DNA from: Comamonadaceae bacterium
GTDB lineage: Bacteria; Pseudomonadota; Gammaproteobacteria; Burkholderiales; Burkholderiaceae_C
Direction: 5' to 3'
Assembly (NCBI GenBank): GCA_947452635.1
Contig: CANGEE010000006.1
Span: forward strand, 1-41,121
Length of the DNA stretch: 41,121 bases
Below, piece by piece: positions 1-8,584 of the stretch. The notes below the pieces were generated by a model that ran no database searches, had not been told where the DNA came from, and saw nothing but the letters and a program-made list of their open reading frames with translations. Both the position numbers and the translations under genes were made by a program. The number at the start of each line of letters is the position of its first letter. Within the stretch, counting starts at the first letter, position 1.

Positions 1-1092
1 GCGCGCGTCATCAAAATCGAGCGCCCCGGCGCGGGGGACTTTGCCCGCGCTTACGACACCCGGGTGCGGGGCCAGGCCTCGCACTTTGTCTGGACCAACC
101 GCTCCAAAGAAAGCCTGACGCTGGACCTCAAACACCCTGATGCCATGGCGGTGCTGCGCCAGCTGTTGAATCAGGCCGATGTGCTGGTGCAAAACCTGGC
201 CCCGGGTGCGGCGGCGCGCATGGGCTTGTCGTTTGAAGCCCTCAGCCCGACCCACCCCAAGCTGATTGTGTGTGACATCTCCGGCTATGGCGAAGACGGC
301 CCCTACCGCGACAAAAAAGCCTATGACCTGCTGATCCAAAGTGAAGCCGGCATGCTCTCCATCACCGGCACGCCAGAGGAACCTTCCAAGGCTGGCAACT
401 CCATGGCCGACATCGCGGCGGGCATGTACGCCTACACCAACATCCTGTCGGCGCTGTTGCTTCGTGGCAAGACCGGGCAGGGCAGTCACATTGACGTGTC
501 CATGCTCGAAGCCCTGGGTGAGTGGATGGGCTACCCGCTGTATTACGCTTTTGAAGGCGCGCCGCCGCCGCCGCGCACTGCAGCCTCGCACGCCAGCATC
601 TACCCCTATGGCCCGTTTGCGGCGGGGGATGGCGGCACCGTCATGCTGGGTCTGCAAAACGAGCGCGAGTGGAAGGCATTTTGCGAAGGCGTTTTGGGCG
701 ACGCTGCCTTGGCCACTGATGCCCGCTTTCACACCAATGCTTTGCGTAACCAAAACCGTGCTGAGCTCAAGGCATTGATCCATGCGGTGTTTGCCCAATT
801 GACCACACCCGAGGTGGAAGCCCGCTTGGACCACGTGCAGATCGCCAATGCGCGCATGAACGACATGGCCGGCGTGTGGGCGCATCCGCAACTGCAAGCG
901 CGAAAGCGTTGGCAAGCCGTGGGTTCGCCCGCTGGCGACATCCCGGCCCTGCTGCCGCCCGGGCGCAACAACCGCTATGACTACCGCATGGACCCTGTAC
1001 CCGCAGTTGGGCAACATACCGACGCGATTTTGCAAGCACTGGGTTGGCAGGCTGCAGACATTGAAGCTCTGCGCCAAGTGCATGCCATTTGA
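1..1092 (+). CDS. CaiB/BaiF family III CoA-transferase, 5'-truncated
   Basis: The reading frame is open from base 1 to the TGA at 1090-1092, so the start lies upstream of the window. By comparison with the intact paralogue at 22818, about 30 N-terminal residues are missing. The visible 363 residues begin in the Rossmann-like segment ARVIKIERP, typical of family III CoA-transferases, which move CoA between a thioester donor and a carboxylic acid. The catalytic Asp of the family (formyl-CoA transferase Asp169) corresponds to D137 of the visible translation, in SMADIAAG. A 17-base gap carrying a GAAGGA ribosome-binding site leads to the MmgE/PrpD gene, so the two are probably co-transcribed. The family is certain; donor and acceptor acids are unknown. 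Confidence 0.93.
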   Translation, partial: ARVIKIERPGAGDFARAYDTRVRGQASHFVWTNRSKESLTLDLKHPDAMAVLRQLLNQADVLVQNLAPGAAARMGLSFEALSPTHPKLIVCDISGYGEDGPYRDKKAYDLLIQSEAGMLSITGTPEEPSKAGNSMADIAAGMYAYTNILSALLLRGKTGQGSHIDVSMLEALGEWMGYPLYYAFEGAPPPPRTAASHASIYPYGPFAAGDGGTVMLGLQNEREWKAFCEGVLGDAALATDARFHTNALRNQNRAELKALIHAVFAQLTTPEVEARLDHVQIANARMNDMAGVWAHPQLQARKRWQAVGSPAGDIPALLPPGRNNRYDYRMDPVPAVGQHTDAILQALGWQAADIEALRQVHAI

Positions 1093-1109
1093 ATTGAGAA
1101 GGACACAGC

Positions 1110-2468
1110 ATGACTGCCTCATCTAACACCGCCCAACTCGCCGCCTTTGCGGCCGGTCTGCGCTTTGAAGACATTCCCGCGCCCGTAGTGCGCAAGATCG
1201 AAGACCTGCTGGTCGACTGGTTTGGCTCAGCCGTGGCCGGGCATGGCGCCCGTCCGGTCGAAACACTGACCCGTTTCGCCTGCGCCATGGGTGCCAGTGA
1301 CGGTGCCAGCGAAGTCATCGTCAACGGCACGCGCAGCTCGCCCTACATGGCCGCCATGGCCAATGCAGCGGCCTCGCATGTGGCCGAGCAAGACGATGTG
1401 CACAACGGTTCGGTGTTCCATCCGGCCACGGTGGTGTTTCCGCCGGCCATGGCGGTGGCGCAAGCCATGGGCGCCAGTGGCGCACAACTGCTGACCGCCT
1501 GTGTGGTGGGTTACGAAGTGGGCATTCGCGTGGGCGAATTTTTGGGGCGTTCGCACTACCGGATTTTTCACACCACGGGCACGGCGGGCACCTTGGCTGC
1601 CGCCGCCGCAGTGGGGCATTTGCTGGGTTTGAATGCACAGCAAATGCTGCACGCTTTCGGCTCTGCCGGTACGCAGTCGGCGGGGTTGTGGGAGTTTTTG
1701 CGCACCGCTGCCGACAGCAAACAGCTGCATACCGCGCATGCCGCAGGCGCAGGCTTGATGGCCGCTTATTTGGCGCAAGACGGTTTCACTGGCGCGGCCG
1801 ATATTTTGCAAGGACCGCAGGGCATGGCCGCTGGCATGAGCAGCGATGCCCAGCCCGCCAAGCTGGTCGATGGGCTGGGCACGCGCTGGGCCACGGCCGA
1901 GACTTCATTCAAATACCACGCCAGCTGCCGCCACACCCATCCGGCAGCCGATGCACTGTTGCAGGTGATGCAAACCCACGGTCTGCAAGTCGCCGATCTG
2001 GCCGAGGTGATCACCCATGTGCACCAGGGCGCGATCGACGTGCTCGGCCCGGTGGTGCAGCCGACCACGGTGCACCAAAGCAAGTTTTCCATGGGCACGG
2101 TGCTGGCTTTGGTGGCGCAATACGGCCATGCCGGTTTGGTGGAGTTTGACCAGCACTTTTTATCCAGCACCACCCAACAACTGCGCGACCGCGTCCGCAT
2201 GGTGCTGGACACCGAGGTCGACAGCGCCTACCCGCAGCGCTGGATTGGCAAGGTCACCGTCATCACCACCGATGGCCGCGAGTTGCACGGCCGCGTGGAC
2301 GAGCCCAAGGGCGACCCGGGCAACACCTTGAGCCGCCAAGAGATCACTGACAAAGCCCTGCGACTGGCAGCTTTCAGCGGCGGTGCCACGCCACAGGCCA
2401 TGGGCCATGCAGTCGATGCGCTGTGGCAGGTGGCCACTTGGCCGCGGGTGGGCGCGCTGCTGGCCTGA
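1110..2468 (+). CDS. MmgE/PrpD family protein
   Basis: A 452-residue protein of normal length for the MmgE/PrpD family, which includes 2-methylcitrate dehydratase, cis-aconitate decarboxylase and related lyases acting on hydroxy or unsaturated polycarboxylic acids in the cytosol. Recognisable stretches are the N-terminal helix region (LLVDWFGSAVAGHG), the segment ASHVAEQDDVHNGSVFHPATVVFPPAMAVA in parts, and KYHASCRRTHPAADA-like wording around residues 268-282 (read here as KYHASCRHTHPAADA). The ATG at 1110 follows GAAGGA with 7-base spacing. It sits just behind a CoA-transferase, a pairing suggesting that a CoA-activated or free dicarboxylic acid is dehydrated. The exact reaction cannot be assigned; a propionate 2-methylcitrate dehydratase is not supported because no prpB or prpC lies nearby. 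Confidence 0.9.
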   Translation: MTASSNTAQLAAFAAGLRFEDIPAPVVRKIEDLLVDWFGSAVAGHGARPVETLTRFACAMGASDGASEVIVNGTRSSPYMAAMANAAASHVAEQDDVHNGSVFHPATVVFPPAMAVAQAMGASGAQLLTACVVGYEVGIRVGEFLGRSHYRIFHTTGTAGTLAAAAAVGHLLGLNAQQMLHAFGSAGTQSAGLWEFLRTAADSKQLHTAHAAGAGLMAAYLAQDGFTGAADILQGPQGMAAGMSSDAQPAKLVDGLGTRWATAETSFKYHASCRHTHPAADALLQVMQTHGLQVADLAEVITHVHQGAIDVLGPVVQPTTVHQSKFSMGTVLALVAQYGHAGLVEFDQHFLSSTTQQLRDRVRMVLDTEVDSAYPQRWIGKVTVITTDGRELHGRVDEPKGDPGNTLSRQEITDKALRLAAFSGGATPQAMGHAVDALWQVATWPRVGALLA

Positions 2469-2624
2469 CACGGCCCTTGTCGCTGTGGCCGCTTGCGCCG
2501 GTGCGCGCCCAGCGCCAGACCCGGACCCCACCGCTTGCACTTCAGGCTTGGGCCCTGGGGGTGTGCGATGGGGCAGGGGCGTGGCTGCTGATCGGCGACA
2601 ATCGGCATTCATTTAATCTCTACC

Positions 2625-3902
2625 ATGCACATCCAATCGCCCTTCCTCCCTGGCCTCCTTCTCGCCATCGCCGCCGCCGCGCTGGTGCCCAGTTCGGCCG
2701 CATTTGCCGCCAAACACCCCGCCGCCAAGCACCTTGCAAGCAAGTCCGCCGCACCCCCTAAGGCCGCAGTCGGTAAAAAGTCGGCGGCGGATGCGAACGC
2801 CTTGCCGCCCTTGGCGGCGCAAGTTGCTTTGGCCGACAACCCGCCAGCATTGCCGGCCAAAGCCTGGTTGCTGATGGACTATGACTCCGGCCAGGTGCTG
2901 GCCTCGGCCAACGCCGACGAAGCCCTGCCACCGGCTTCGCTCACCAAGATGATGACCAGCTACATCGTCGAACAAGCGCTGCGCGCGGGCAAACTCAAGC
3001 CCACCGACTTGGTCAGCGTGAGCGAGAACGCCTGGTGCCGTGGCACCAACACCGAGTCGTGCATGTACCTGGCACTGAACAGCCAGGCCACGGTCATCGA
3101 CATCCTGCGCGGCATCATCGTGCAGTCGGGCAATGACGCCTCCAAGGCGATTGCCGAGCACATGGCGGGCTCCGAAGCGGGTTTCGCCAAACTGATGAAT
3201 GCCGAGGCGCAGCGCCTGGGCATGACGAACACCACCTTCGTCAATCCCACGGGCTTGCCCGATCCTGCACACAAATCGTCTGCGCGTGACCTGGCCATCC
3301 TGGCGCGTGCCATCATCCGCGACGGTGCCGAGTACTATCCCATTTACGCGGAGCGCGAGTTCAAATACAACGGCATCAAGCAAGGCAACCGCAACGCCCT
3401 GCTGTACACCGACCCCAGCGTGGATGGGCTGAAAACGGGCCACACTGCAGAAGCGGGTTTTTGCCTCGTCACCTCGGCCAAGCGCGGTGAGATGCGCCTG
3501 ATCTCGGTCATCCTCAACACCCACAGCGCCCAGGCGCGGGCGGACCAAACGCGCGAACTGCTCGGTTGGGGCTACAGCCAATTTGAAAAAGCCACGCCCA
3601 TCCAGCCGACAGCGGTGGTCGCCACTGCCCCGGTTGGCTTTGGCCAGTCCAACAGCGTGGCCGTCGTGCTGAGCGCACCCTGGATGCTGACCGTGCCGCG
3701 TGGCCAGACGGTGCAGACCACGGTTGTGCTCCAACCCGGCCTGGAGGCACCGGTTGCCAAAGGCGCCGTGATGGGCAAACTGGTGGCCACGGCGAACGGC
3801 AAGCCGGTGGGCGAAACCCCGTTGGTGGCGCAAACCGCAGTGGAACGGTCGGGCTTGCTGCTGCGCGCTTGGCAACATCTGGCCAAGCTGTTCGGCCAGT
3901 GA
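2625..3902 (+). CDS. D-alanyl-D-alanine carboxypeptidase (PBP5/6 type, dacA/dacC family)
   Basis: A 425-residue low-molecular-weight penicillin-binding protein that trims the terminal D-Ala of peptidoglycan pentapeptides in the periplasm. Signal peptide: residues 1-29 with a hydrophobic core and AFA-A-type cleavage, followed by an Ala/Lys-rich linker to about residue 70. All three active-site motifs are present: S105-L-T-K108, S168-G-N170 and K270-T-G272. The PBP5-like C-terminal beta domain spans roughly 310-400, and an amphipathic tail (LLLRAWQHLAKLF) could anchor it to the inner membrane. It stands alone between a metabolic operon and a convergent operon, with 156 bases upstream for its own promoter. 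It is a housekeeping cell-wall gene inside an otherwise catabolic region. Which E. coli paralogue it matches cannot be decided by eye. Confidence 0.95.
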   Translation: MHIQSPFLPGLLLAIAAAALVPSSAAFAAKHPAAKHLASKSAAPPKAAVGKKSAADANALPPLAAQVALADNPPALPAKAWLLMDYDSGQVLASANADEALPPASLTKMMTSYIVEQALRAGKLKPTDLVSVSENAWCRGTNTESCMYLALNSQATVIDILRGIIVQSGNDASKAIAEHMAGSEAGFAKLMNAEAQRLGMTNTTFVNPTGLPDPAHKSSARDLAILARAIIRDGAEYYPIYAEREFKYNGIKQGNRNALLYTDPSVDGLKTGHTAEAGFCLVTSAKRGEMRLISVILNTHSAQARADQTRELLGWGYSQFEKATPIQPTAVVATAPVGFGQSNSVAVVLSAPWMLTVPRGQTVQTTVVLQPGLEAPVAKGAVMGKLVATANGKPVGETPLVAQTAVERSGLLLRAWQHLAKLFGQ

Positions 3903-3992
3903 ACCTCCGCCGCGCTGGGCGTGGCGAGTGCGCAGGCTTGCTCAGTTGGGTGTCAGAACAGGTACAGCGGCGGGCTCGGGCTGCGGCAGGGG

Positions 3993-4916
3993 CTAGGGCT
4001 GTACAGACGACATCCGGGTCAACACATCAAACACCGCCGCCGTGTCGTGCTCGGCGTGCCCCAGGGCCATGGCGGCGTTGTAAAGAGGTACGGTGGCAGC
4101 AAACAGCGGCGCGGGCACTTGGGCCTGGGCCAGCGCGGCGGCGATGAGTTGCATGTCTTTTTGCCAGATGCTGACTTTCATGGTGGCGCTGGTCCAGCCT
4201 GCATCTTGCATCAGCGGACCGCGCACCTGCAGCATGCGTGAGCCGCCGGCGCCGTCGCTGAGCACCTTGACAGCGTCTTGCGGGGCGATGCCCCAACGCT
4301 GGCCCAGCAGCAAAGCCTCGGCGGTAGACACGTTGTGGATGGCCACCAGCAAATTGGCCATCAGCTTCATCTTCATGCCGTTGCCAAAGGGACCGAGGTC
4401 AAACGCATTTTTTGAAAAACCTGCAAACACCGGCCGCAAACGGCGTATTGCCGTCTTGGGGCCGCTGGCATAAACCGTGAGGTCTTTGTGCACCGCTTGC
4501 GCGCCCGTCCCCGACAGGGGGCAGTCGAGCATGATAATGCCTTGGGCTTTCAGGGTGTCGCGTGCGGCGGTTTTGTCGGCAATGTCCAGCGTGCTGGTTT
4601 CCACCACCAGCAGCTTACGGTGGCCGCAGGCGGCGATCTGCTGCGCCGCATCGTGCAGCGCTTGCGGCCCGGGCAGGGCGCAAATCAGCACGTCCACCGC
4701 GCAGGCCAGATCAGCGGCCGATGTACGGGCCGTGCCACCGGCTGCTTTGAGCCGCTTCATGGCCTTGGGGTCGGGGTCGTAGCCGCTGACCTCAAAGCCC
4801 GCTTGGACCAGGTTCGCGGCCATGGCCCGGCCCATGATGCCCACCCCCAGCATGCCCACACGGTGCAGGGGCGAAGCCGGTGGTTTGGCGCGGGTGGGCG
4901 TGGTGCTGGTGCTCAA
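3993..4916 (-). CDS. NAD(P)-dependent beta-hydroxyacid dehydrogenase (3-hydroxyisobutyrate dehydrogenase family)
   Basis: A 307-residue oxidoreductase with an N-terminal Rossmann motif G24-V-G-I-M-G29, the substrate-loop motif LSGTG at 134-138 (family consensus SGG) and the catalytic lysine K184 in GNGMKMKLMANLL. These enzymes interconvert beta-hydroxy acids and semialdehydes (3-hydroxyisobutyrate, tartronate semialdehyde and relatives). No ATG fits the 5' end: the frame opens with TTG at 4916, preceded by AAGGA about 9 bases away and beginning 12 bases after the Bug-receptor stop. The first internal ATG (4853) would cut into the nucleotide-binding motif. It is the last gene of the BKACE-Bug-dehydrogenase unit, so it probably acts on a product of the BKACE reaction. 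Substrate is unknown. Confidence 0.9.
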   Translation of the reverse strand: MSTSTTPTRAKPPASPLHRVGMLGVGIMGRAMAANLVQAGFEVSGYDPDPKAMKRLKAAGGTARTSAADLACAVDVLICALPGPQALHDAAQQIAACGHRKLLVVETSTLDIADKTAARDTLKAQGIIMLDCPLSGTGAQAVHKDLTVYASGPKTAIRRLRPVFAGFSKNAFDLGPFGNGMKMKLMANLLVAIHNVSTAEALLLGQRWGIAPQDAVKVLSDGAGGSRMLQVRGPLMQDAGWTSATMKVSIWQKDMQLIAAALAQAQVPAPLFAATVPLYNAAMALGHAEHDTAAVFDVLTRMSSVQP

Positions 4917-4928
4917 AGAGGAATGTCC

Positions 4929-5912
4929 TTACTCGGCCTTGATGCCCAGGTCGTTGATCACCTTGTTCCAAAAGGCGTAGTCGGAGTTGGCCACCGTGTC
5001 GAGCGCGGCGGCGCTGGTGCCGGTGGGGGTGAGACCCAGGTCAATCAGACGGCTTTGGATTTCGGGCAGTTTGACGATCTTGACGATCTCGGCGTTGAGC
5101 TTGGCAATGACCTCGTTGGGTGTACCTGCAGGGGCAAAAATGCCATGCCACGAGCTGCCGATGACGCCGTTGACGTCCAAATTGGGTTCAAACTCGGTCA
5201 TGGTCGGCACGTCGGGCAGGCCCGGGATGCGCTGCGCACCCGAGATGCCCAGGGCCTTGACCTTGCCAGCCTTGATCAGCGGGATGGCGGTGGTCGAGGC
5301 TTCGACCGAGAGGCTGATCAGGCCGCTCATCACATCGGGCGAGGGGTTGGTTTTGTAGGGCACGTGGTTGAGCTTGATGCCCAGCCGCTGCGACCACACC
5401 TCCAGCGCCACATGGGGCTGCGAGCCCACGCCCAGGGAGGCAAAGTCGATCTTGCCCGGATTGGCCTTGGCGTAAGCCACCAACTCTTTCATGGTGTTGT
5501 AAGGGGCTTTGGGGGTGGCGGTCAGCACATGGGGCACTTGCAAAATTTGGCTGACGGCCTTGAAGTCCCGCGGCGGGTTGTATTTGGGGTCGCGGTACAC
5601 ATTGGGCGCGATGGCGTGGGTGGCTTTGACGCTGAAAAACAAGGTGTAGCCGTCGGCTGGCGCGCTGGCCGCAGCCACGGCGCCGATCATGCCCCCAGCC
5701 CCCGGTTTGTTGTCGACCACCACCGGTTGGCCCAGGGCTGCGCTGAGTTTGTCACCGATCAGGCGGGCCACCACATCGGGCGAGATGCCGGCGGCAAATG
5801 GCACCACCAATTTGATGGGGTGATTGGGGTAGCCCGCAGACTGCGCAAAGGCACTGGGGACGGCACTGAGCAGGGTGGCAGCGGCCAGGGTCAGCAAATG
5901 ACGGCGTTTCAT
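4929..5912 (-). CDS. Bug/TctC-type tripartite tricarboxylate transporter receptor (1 of 4)
   Basis: A 327-residue periplasmic solute receptor of the Bordetella-uptake-gene family. The signal peptide MKRRHLLTLAAATLLSAVPSAFA is followed by the family's conserved beginning YPNHPIKLVVPFAAG and the loop DNKPGAGGMIGA around residues 67-78. Bug proteins bind small carboxylates or related solutes and deliver them to TctA/TctB membrane subunits. No TctA or TctB is present in this window, so this is an orphan receptor that would use membrane subunits encoded elsewhere or act as a sensor. ATG at 5912 has GGAGA upstream at suitable spacing. Its position between BKACE and a hydroxyacid dehydrogenase suggests the ligand is the substrate of those enzymes (inference). 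Confidence 0.93.
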   Translation of the reverse strand: MKRRHLLTLAAATLLSAVPSAFAQSAGYPNHPIKLVVPFAAGISPDVVARLIGDKLSAALGQPVVVDNKPGAGGMIGAVAAASAPADGYTLFFSVKATHAIAPNVYRDPKYNPPRDFKAVSQILQVPHVLTATPKAPYNTMKELVAYAKANPGKIDFASLGVGSQPHVALEVWSQRLGIKLNHVPYKTNPSPDVMSGLISLSVEASTTAIPLIKAGKVKALGISGAQRIPGLPDVPTMTEFEPNLDVNGVIGSSWHGIFAPAGTPNEVIAKLNAEIVKIVKLPEIQSRLIDLGLTPTGTSAAALDTVANSDYAFWNKVINDLGIKAE

Positions 5913-6014
5913 GGTGAGGTCTCCGGTGGTGTAGATGCAAGCAGGTTGACGGTGAAAGTGGGCGGTGTGAAGTGGGCTTTTGGCGGTGTGTGGTTTGCGC
6001 TGCGCAATCCAGAC

Positions 6015-6938
6015 TCAGAAGTTGACCTGCTGTGCGCCTTTGAGCGCCAGGATCTGGCGGGCTTCGTCGGGCGTGGCGATCTCAAGACCCAGGCCTTCGA
6101 TGATTTGGCGCACCTGCCTGACCTGTTCGGCGTTGCTCTTGGCCAGCGTGCCTTTGCCCAACCACAGGCTGTCTTCCAGGCCCACGCGCACATGGCTGCC
6201 CATGCTGGCGCCCATGGCGGCGATGCGCAGTTGGTGACGCCCCGCGCCGAGCACCGACCATTGGTACCGGTCGCCAAACAGGCGGTCGGCGGTGCGGCGC
6301 ATGTGCATCACGTCCTCGGGGTGCGGGCCGATGCCGCCCAAGATGCCAAACACCGACTGGATGAAAAACGGTGCTTGGATCAGCCCTTTGTCGACAAAGT
6401 GCGCCAGGTTGTAGAGGTGCCCAATGTCGTAGCACTCGAGTTCAAAGCGGGTGTTGTTTTCAGCGCAGGCGCGCAAGGCGTATTCGATGTCCTTGAAGGT
6501 GTTGCGAAAGATCAGGTCGCGGCTGTTTTCCAGATGCTCGCGCTCCCAGGCGTGCTGGAACTCGGTGAAGCGCCCCAGCATCGGGAACAGTGCGAAATTG
6601 AAAGAGCCCAGATTGAGCGAAGCCACTTCGGGCGAAAACCGCATCGACGGCTGGATGCGCTCATCGATCTGCATGAACGGCGAGCCGCCGCTGGTGAGGT
6701 TGAGCACCGCGTTGGTGCGGCTTTTGATTTGTGGCAAAAAGCGCCCAAAGGCTTCAGGGCTTTGGTCTGGTTTGCCGGTGACCGGGTCGCGCGCATGCAA
6801 GTGGATGATGGCCGCGCCCGCTTCGGCCGCTTGGACCGAAGCTTCGATGATCTCCTCAGGCGTCACCGGCAAATACGGTGACATGGACGGGGTGTGGATG
6901 GCGCCTGTGACCGCGCAGGTGATGATGACTTTGGGCAT
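6015..6938 (-). CDS. BKACE family beta-keto acid cleavage enzyme (DUF849; 3-keto-5-aminohexanoate cleavage-like)
   Basis: A 307-residue zinc TIM-barrel enzyme. The family condenses a beta-keto acid with acetyl-CoA and splits it into acetoacetate plus a new CoA ester, as in lysine fermentation by Kce. Seen here: N-terminal KVIITCAVTGAIHTP, zinc ligands H46 and H48 in IIHLHARDP, NLTSGG at 80-85, and GSFNFALFPML. Length matches the family. First gene of a minus-strand unit; 102 bases separate it from the Bug receptor and 134 from the end of the efflux operon upstream, so it likely has its own promoter. BKACE enzymes accept many beta-keto acids (dehydrocarnitine, 3-oxoadipate-like and others), so the substrate cannot be named. 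No carnitine dehydrogenase is adjacent. Confidence 0.93.
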   Translation of the reverse strand: MPKVIITCAVTGAIHTPSMSPYLPVTPEEIIEASVQAAEAGAAIIHLHARDPVTGKPDQSPEAFGRFLPQIKSRTNAVLNLTSGGSPFMQIDERIQPSMRFSPEVASLNLGSFNFALFPMLGRFTEFQHAWEREHLENSRDLIFRNTFKDIEYALRACAENNTRFELECYDIGHLYNLAHFVDKGLIQAPFFIQSVFGILGGIGPHPEDVMHMRRTADRLFGDRYQWSVLGAGRHQLRIAAMGASMGSHVRVGLEDSLWLGKGTLAKSNAEQVRQVRQIIEGLGLEIATPDEARQILALKGAQQVNF

Positions 6939-7054
6939 CGGTGGGACCGCTGAAGATGGATGTCAGACCATCGTAAAGACGTTTTGCCGGGCGGCACACC
7001 ACGTTAACCCCTAAGCGCAGACACCTGGGTTACAGCGCAGGACGGCGAGCCAGG

Positions 7055-7075
7055 TGAAGCGCCCGCAGCGCTTCA
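7055..7075 (-). terminator. Stem-loop at the end of the RND efflux operon
   Basis: TGAAGCGC and GCGCTTCA form a perfect 8-bp stem around the five-base loop CCGCA. The promoter-distal arm contains the TGA stop of the outer-membrane factor gene (7073-7075). No T-tract follows on the minus strand, so it is not a classical intrinsic terminator. It may act as an mRNA 3'-end stabiliser or a weak or Rho-assisted stop between the efflux operon and the BKACE operon. Confidence 0.4.
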
Positions 7076-8584
7076 TGGCCCGGACGGCGGTGCGGTTTTC
7101 ACCGCCTGCGCGGTGCTGGTCTGGGGGGTGGGGGCCATGTCCCAGTCACCCCCTAGCGCTTTGATCAAAAACACCGAGGCCTGTTGACGTTGGCCCAGCA
7201 ATTGGGTGGCCAGTCGCTCGCTGCTGAGTTGCGCTTGTTGCGCGGTGATCATGTCTTGGTAGTTGGAGACACCGCCTTCGTAGCGCACTTGGGCAATCGC
7301 CATCACGCGGCGGTTGCTCTCGACCGCACGCTGGGCTTGGGTGATGGCCCGGTCCAGGGCGCTGACACTGCTCAAACCGTCTTCCACCTCTTGCATGGCC
7401 GTGAGCACCACGCGGCGGTAGTTGGCCACCGTGATGTCGTAGCCGGCACGACTGAAGTCCACGTTGGCGCTGATGCGCCCGCCATCGAACAGGGTTTGTG
7501 TGGCCGACACCCCCATGGACCACAGCACACTGGGCCCGCTGAAGACGGTGGCGAACTTGCGGCTGTCATTGCCATAGCTGGGCCCGAAAATCACGCTCGG
7601 ATAAAAAGCGGCCTTGGCCACCCCGATCTGGGCATTGGCCGCTGCCATGGCGCGCTCGGCCGAGGCCACATCGGGGCGGCGCTCCAGCACATCAGACGGA
7701 ATGCCCACTGGAATCACCGGCGGGATCAAAGGCGCCAATCGGGGCGGCAATTTGAAACTCGGTGCCGGTGTGCCTGTCAGGGTGGCCAGGGCATGCTCAA
7801 ACTGGGCCCGCTGGCGTTGCAAAATATCGACCTGCGTCAGCGTCGTGTCCAGCAAAGCCTGTTGCTGTGCCACATCCAAACCCGAGGCGCTGCCATTGTC
7901 ATGGCGGTGGTTGGCCAAGGCCAGCGACGATTGCTGCAAGGCTAAAGCGCGTTGAACCACATCCAATTCCAGATCGATGGCACGCAGGTTGAAATAATTG
8001 AGGGCCACATCCGCACCCAACACCAAACGCGTGTTTTCCAGGTCCGCTGCCACCTGCTCGGCCGAGGCCGTGGCGCCATCGACCAGGCTTTGCACCCGGC
8101 CCCACAGATCGGCTTCGTAGCTGGCCGACAACACGGTGGTGTAGTCGTTTTGCAGGGTGCCCCAGTTGGGGGCGTTGTAATTGGTCAAGGGCCGGTTGGC
8201 GGAAATGCGCAACTCTGACACTTTGGTGCCCAGGCTGACTTGGGGCAATTGGCTGGCGGCGTTTTGGTTCACCACGGCGCGCGCTTGCACCAGCCGGGCT
8301 TGAGCCGCCACCAGGGTTTGGTTGGCTTGCAGGGCACGCTGCTCCAAGGCGTTTAAATCCGCATCGCCAAAGCGTTCCCACCAAGGGCCTTTGGGCACAC
8401 CATCGGCGGGGCGCGCGGTGCGCCAGGGCGCTTGCAGTTGCCAGCTCACCGGCATGTCCACTGCGGGTTTGACGTAAGCGGGCCCTGCGGCGCAGGCGGA
8501 CAGCAGGGCGGCGCAAGCCAGGGCCCAGGCCAACTTGGACAGCCCAGCACTTGCAGTGCGGGTCAGGGTGGGCTGCGCTTTCAC
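7073..8584 (-). CDS. RND efflux outer-membrane factor lipoprotein (OprM/NodT family)
   Basis: A 503-residue TolC-like channel subunit. The N-terminus carries a lipoprotein signal with lipobox L-S-A-C31, followed by the family signature GPAYVKPAVDMPVSW. Two outer-membrane-efflux repeats follow, recognisable by ALQANQTLVAAQARLVQARA (part of the first) and the motif RRPDVASAERAMAAANAQIGVAKAAFYP in the middle. The start is GTG at 8584 and overlaps the adaptor's stop by four bases (GTGA), implying translational coupling. It is the last gene of the three-gene pump operon. It should sit in the outer membrane and dock with the adaptor. Exported substrates cannot be deduced. Confidence 0.95.
   Translation of the reverse strand: MKAQPTLTRTASAGLSKLAWALACAALLSACAAGPAYVKPAVDMPVSWQLQAPWRTARPADGVPKGPWWERFGDADLNALEQRALQANQTLVAAQARLVQARAVVNQNAASQLPQVSLGTKVSELRISANRPLTNYNAPNWGTLQNDYTTVLSASYEADLWGRVQSLVDGATASAEQVAADLENTRLVLGADVALNYFNLRAIDLELDVVQRALALQQSSLALANHRHDNGSASGLDVAQQQALLDTTLTQVDILQRQRAQFEHALATLTGTPAPSFKLPPRLAPLIPPVIPVGIPSDVLERRPDVASAERAMAAANAQIGVAKAAFYPSVIFGPSYGNDSRKFATVFSGPSVLWSMGVSATQTLFDGGRISANVDFSRAGYDITVANYRRVVLTAMQEVEDGLSSVSALDRAITQAQRAVESNRRVMAIAQVRYEGGVSNYQDMITAQQAQLSSERLATQLLGQRQQASVFLIKALGGDWDMAPTPQTSTAQAVKTAPPSGP

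Noticed and set aside
3903-3992. Search for intrinsic terminators between convergent genes here and at 20149-20152, 24018-24045 and 36275-36299
   Set aside because: No stem followed by a T-run was visible; the gaps are GC-rich and short.
4488-6881. A 797-codon open frame on the plus strand opposite the BKACE, Bug and dehydrogenase genes
   Set aside because: All three minus-strand genes show clear families and motifs; the plus frame is Gly/His/Arg-rich antisense shadow typical of GC-rich coding DNA and crosses gene boundaries.
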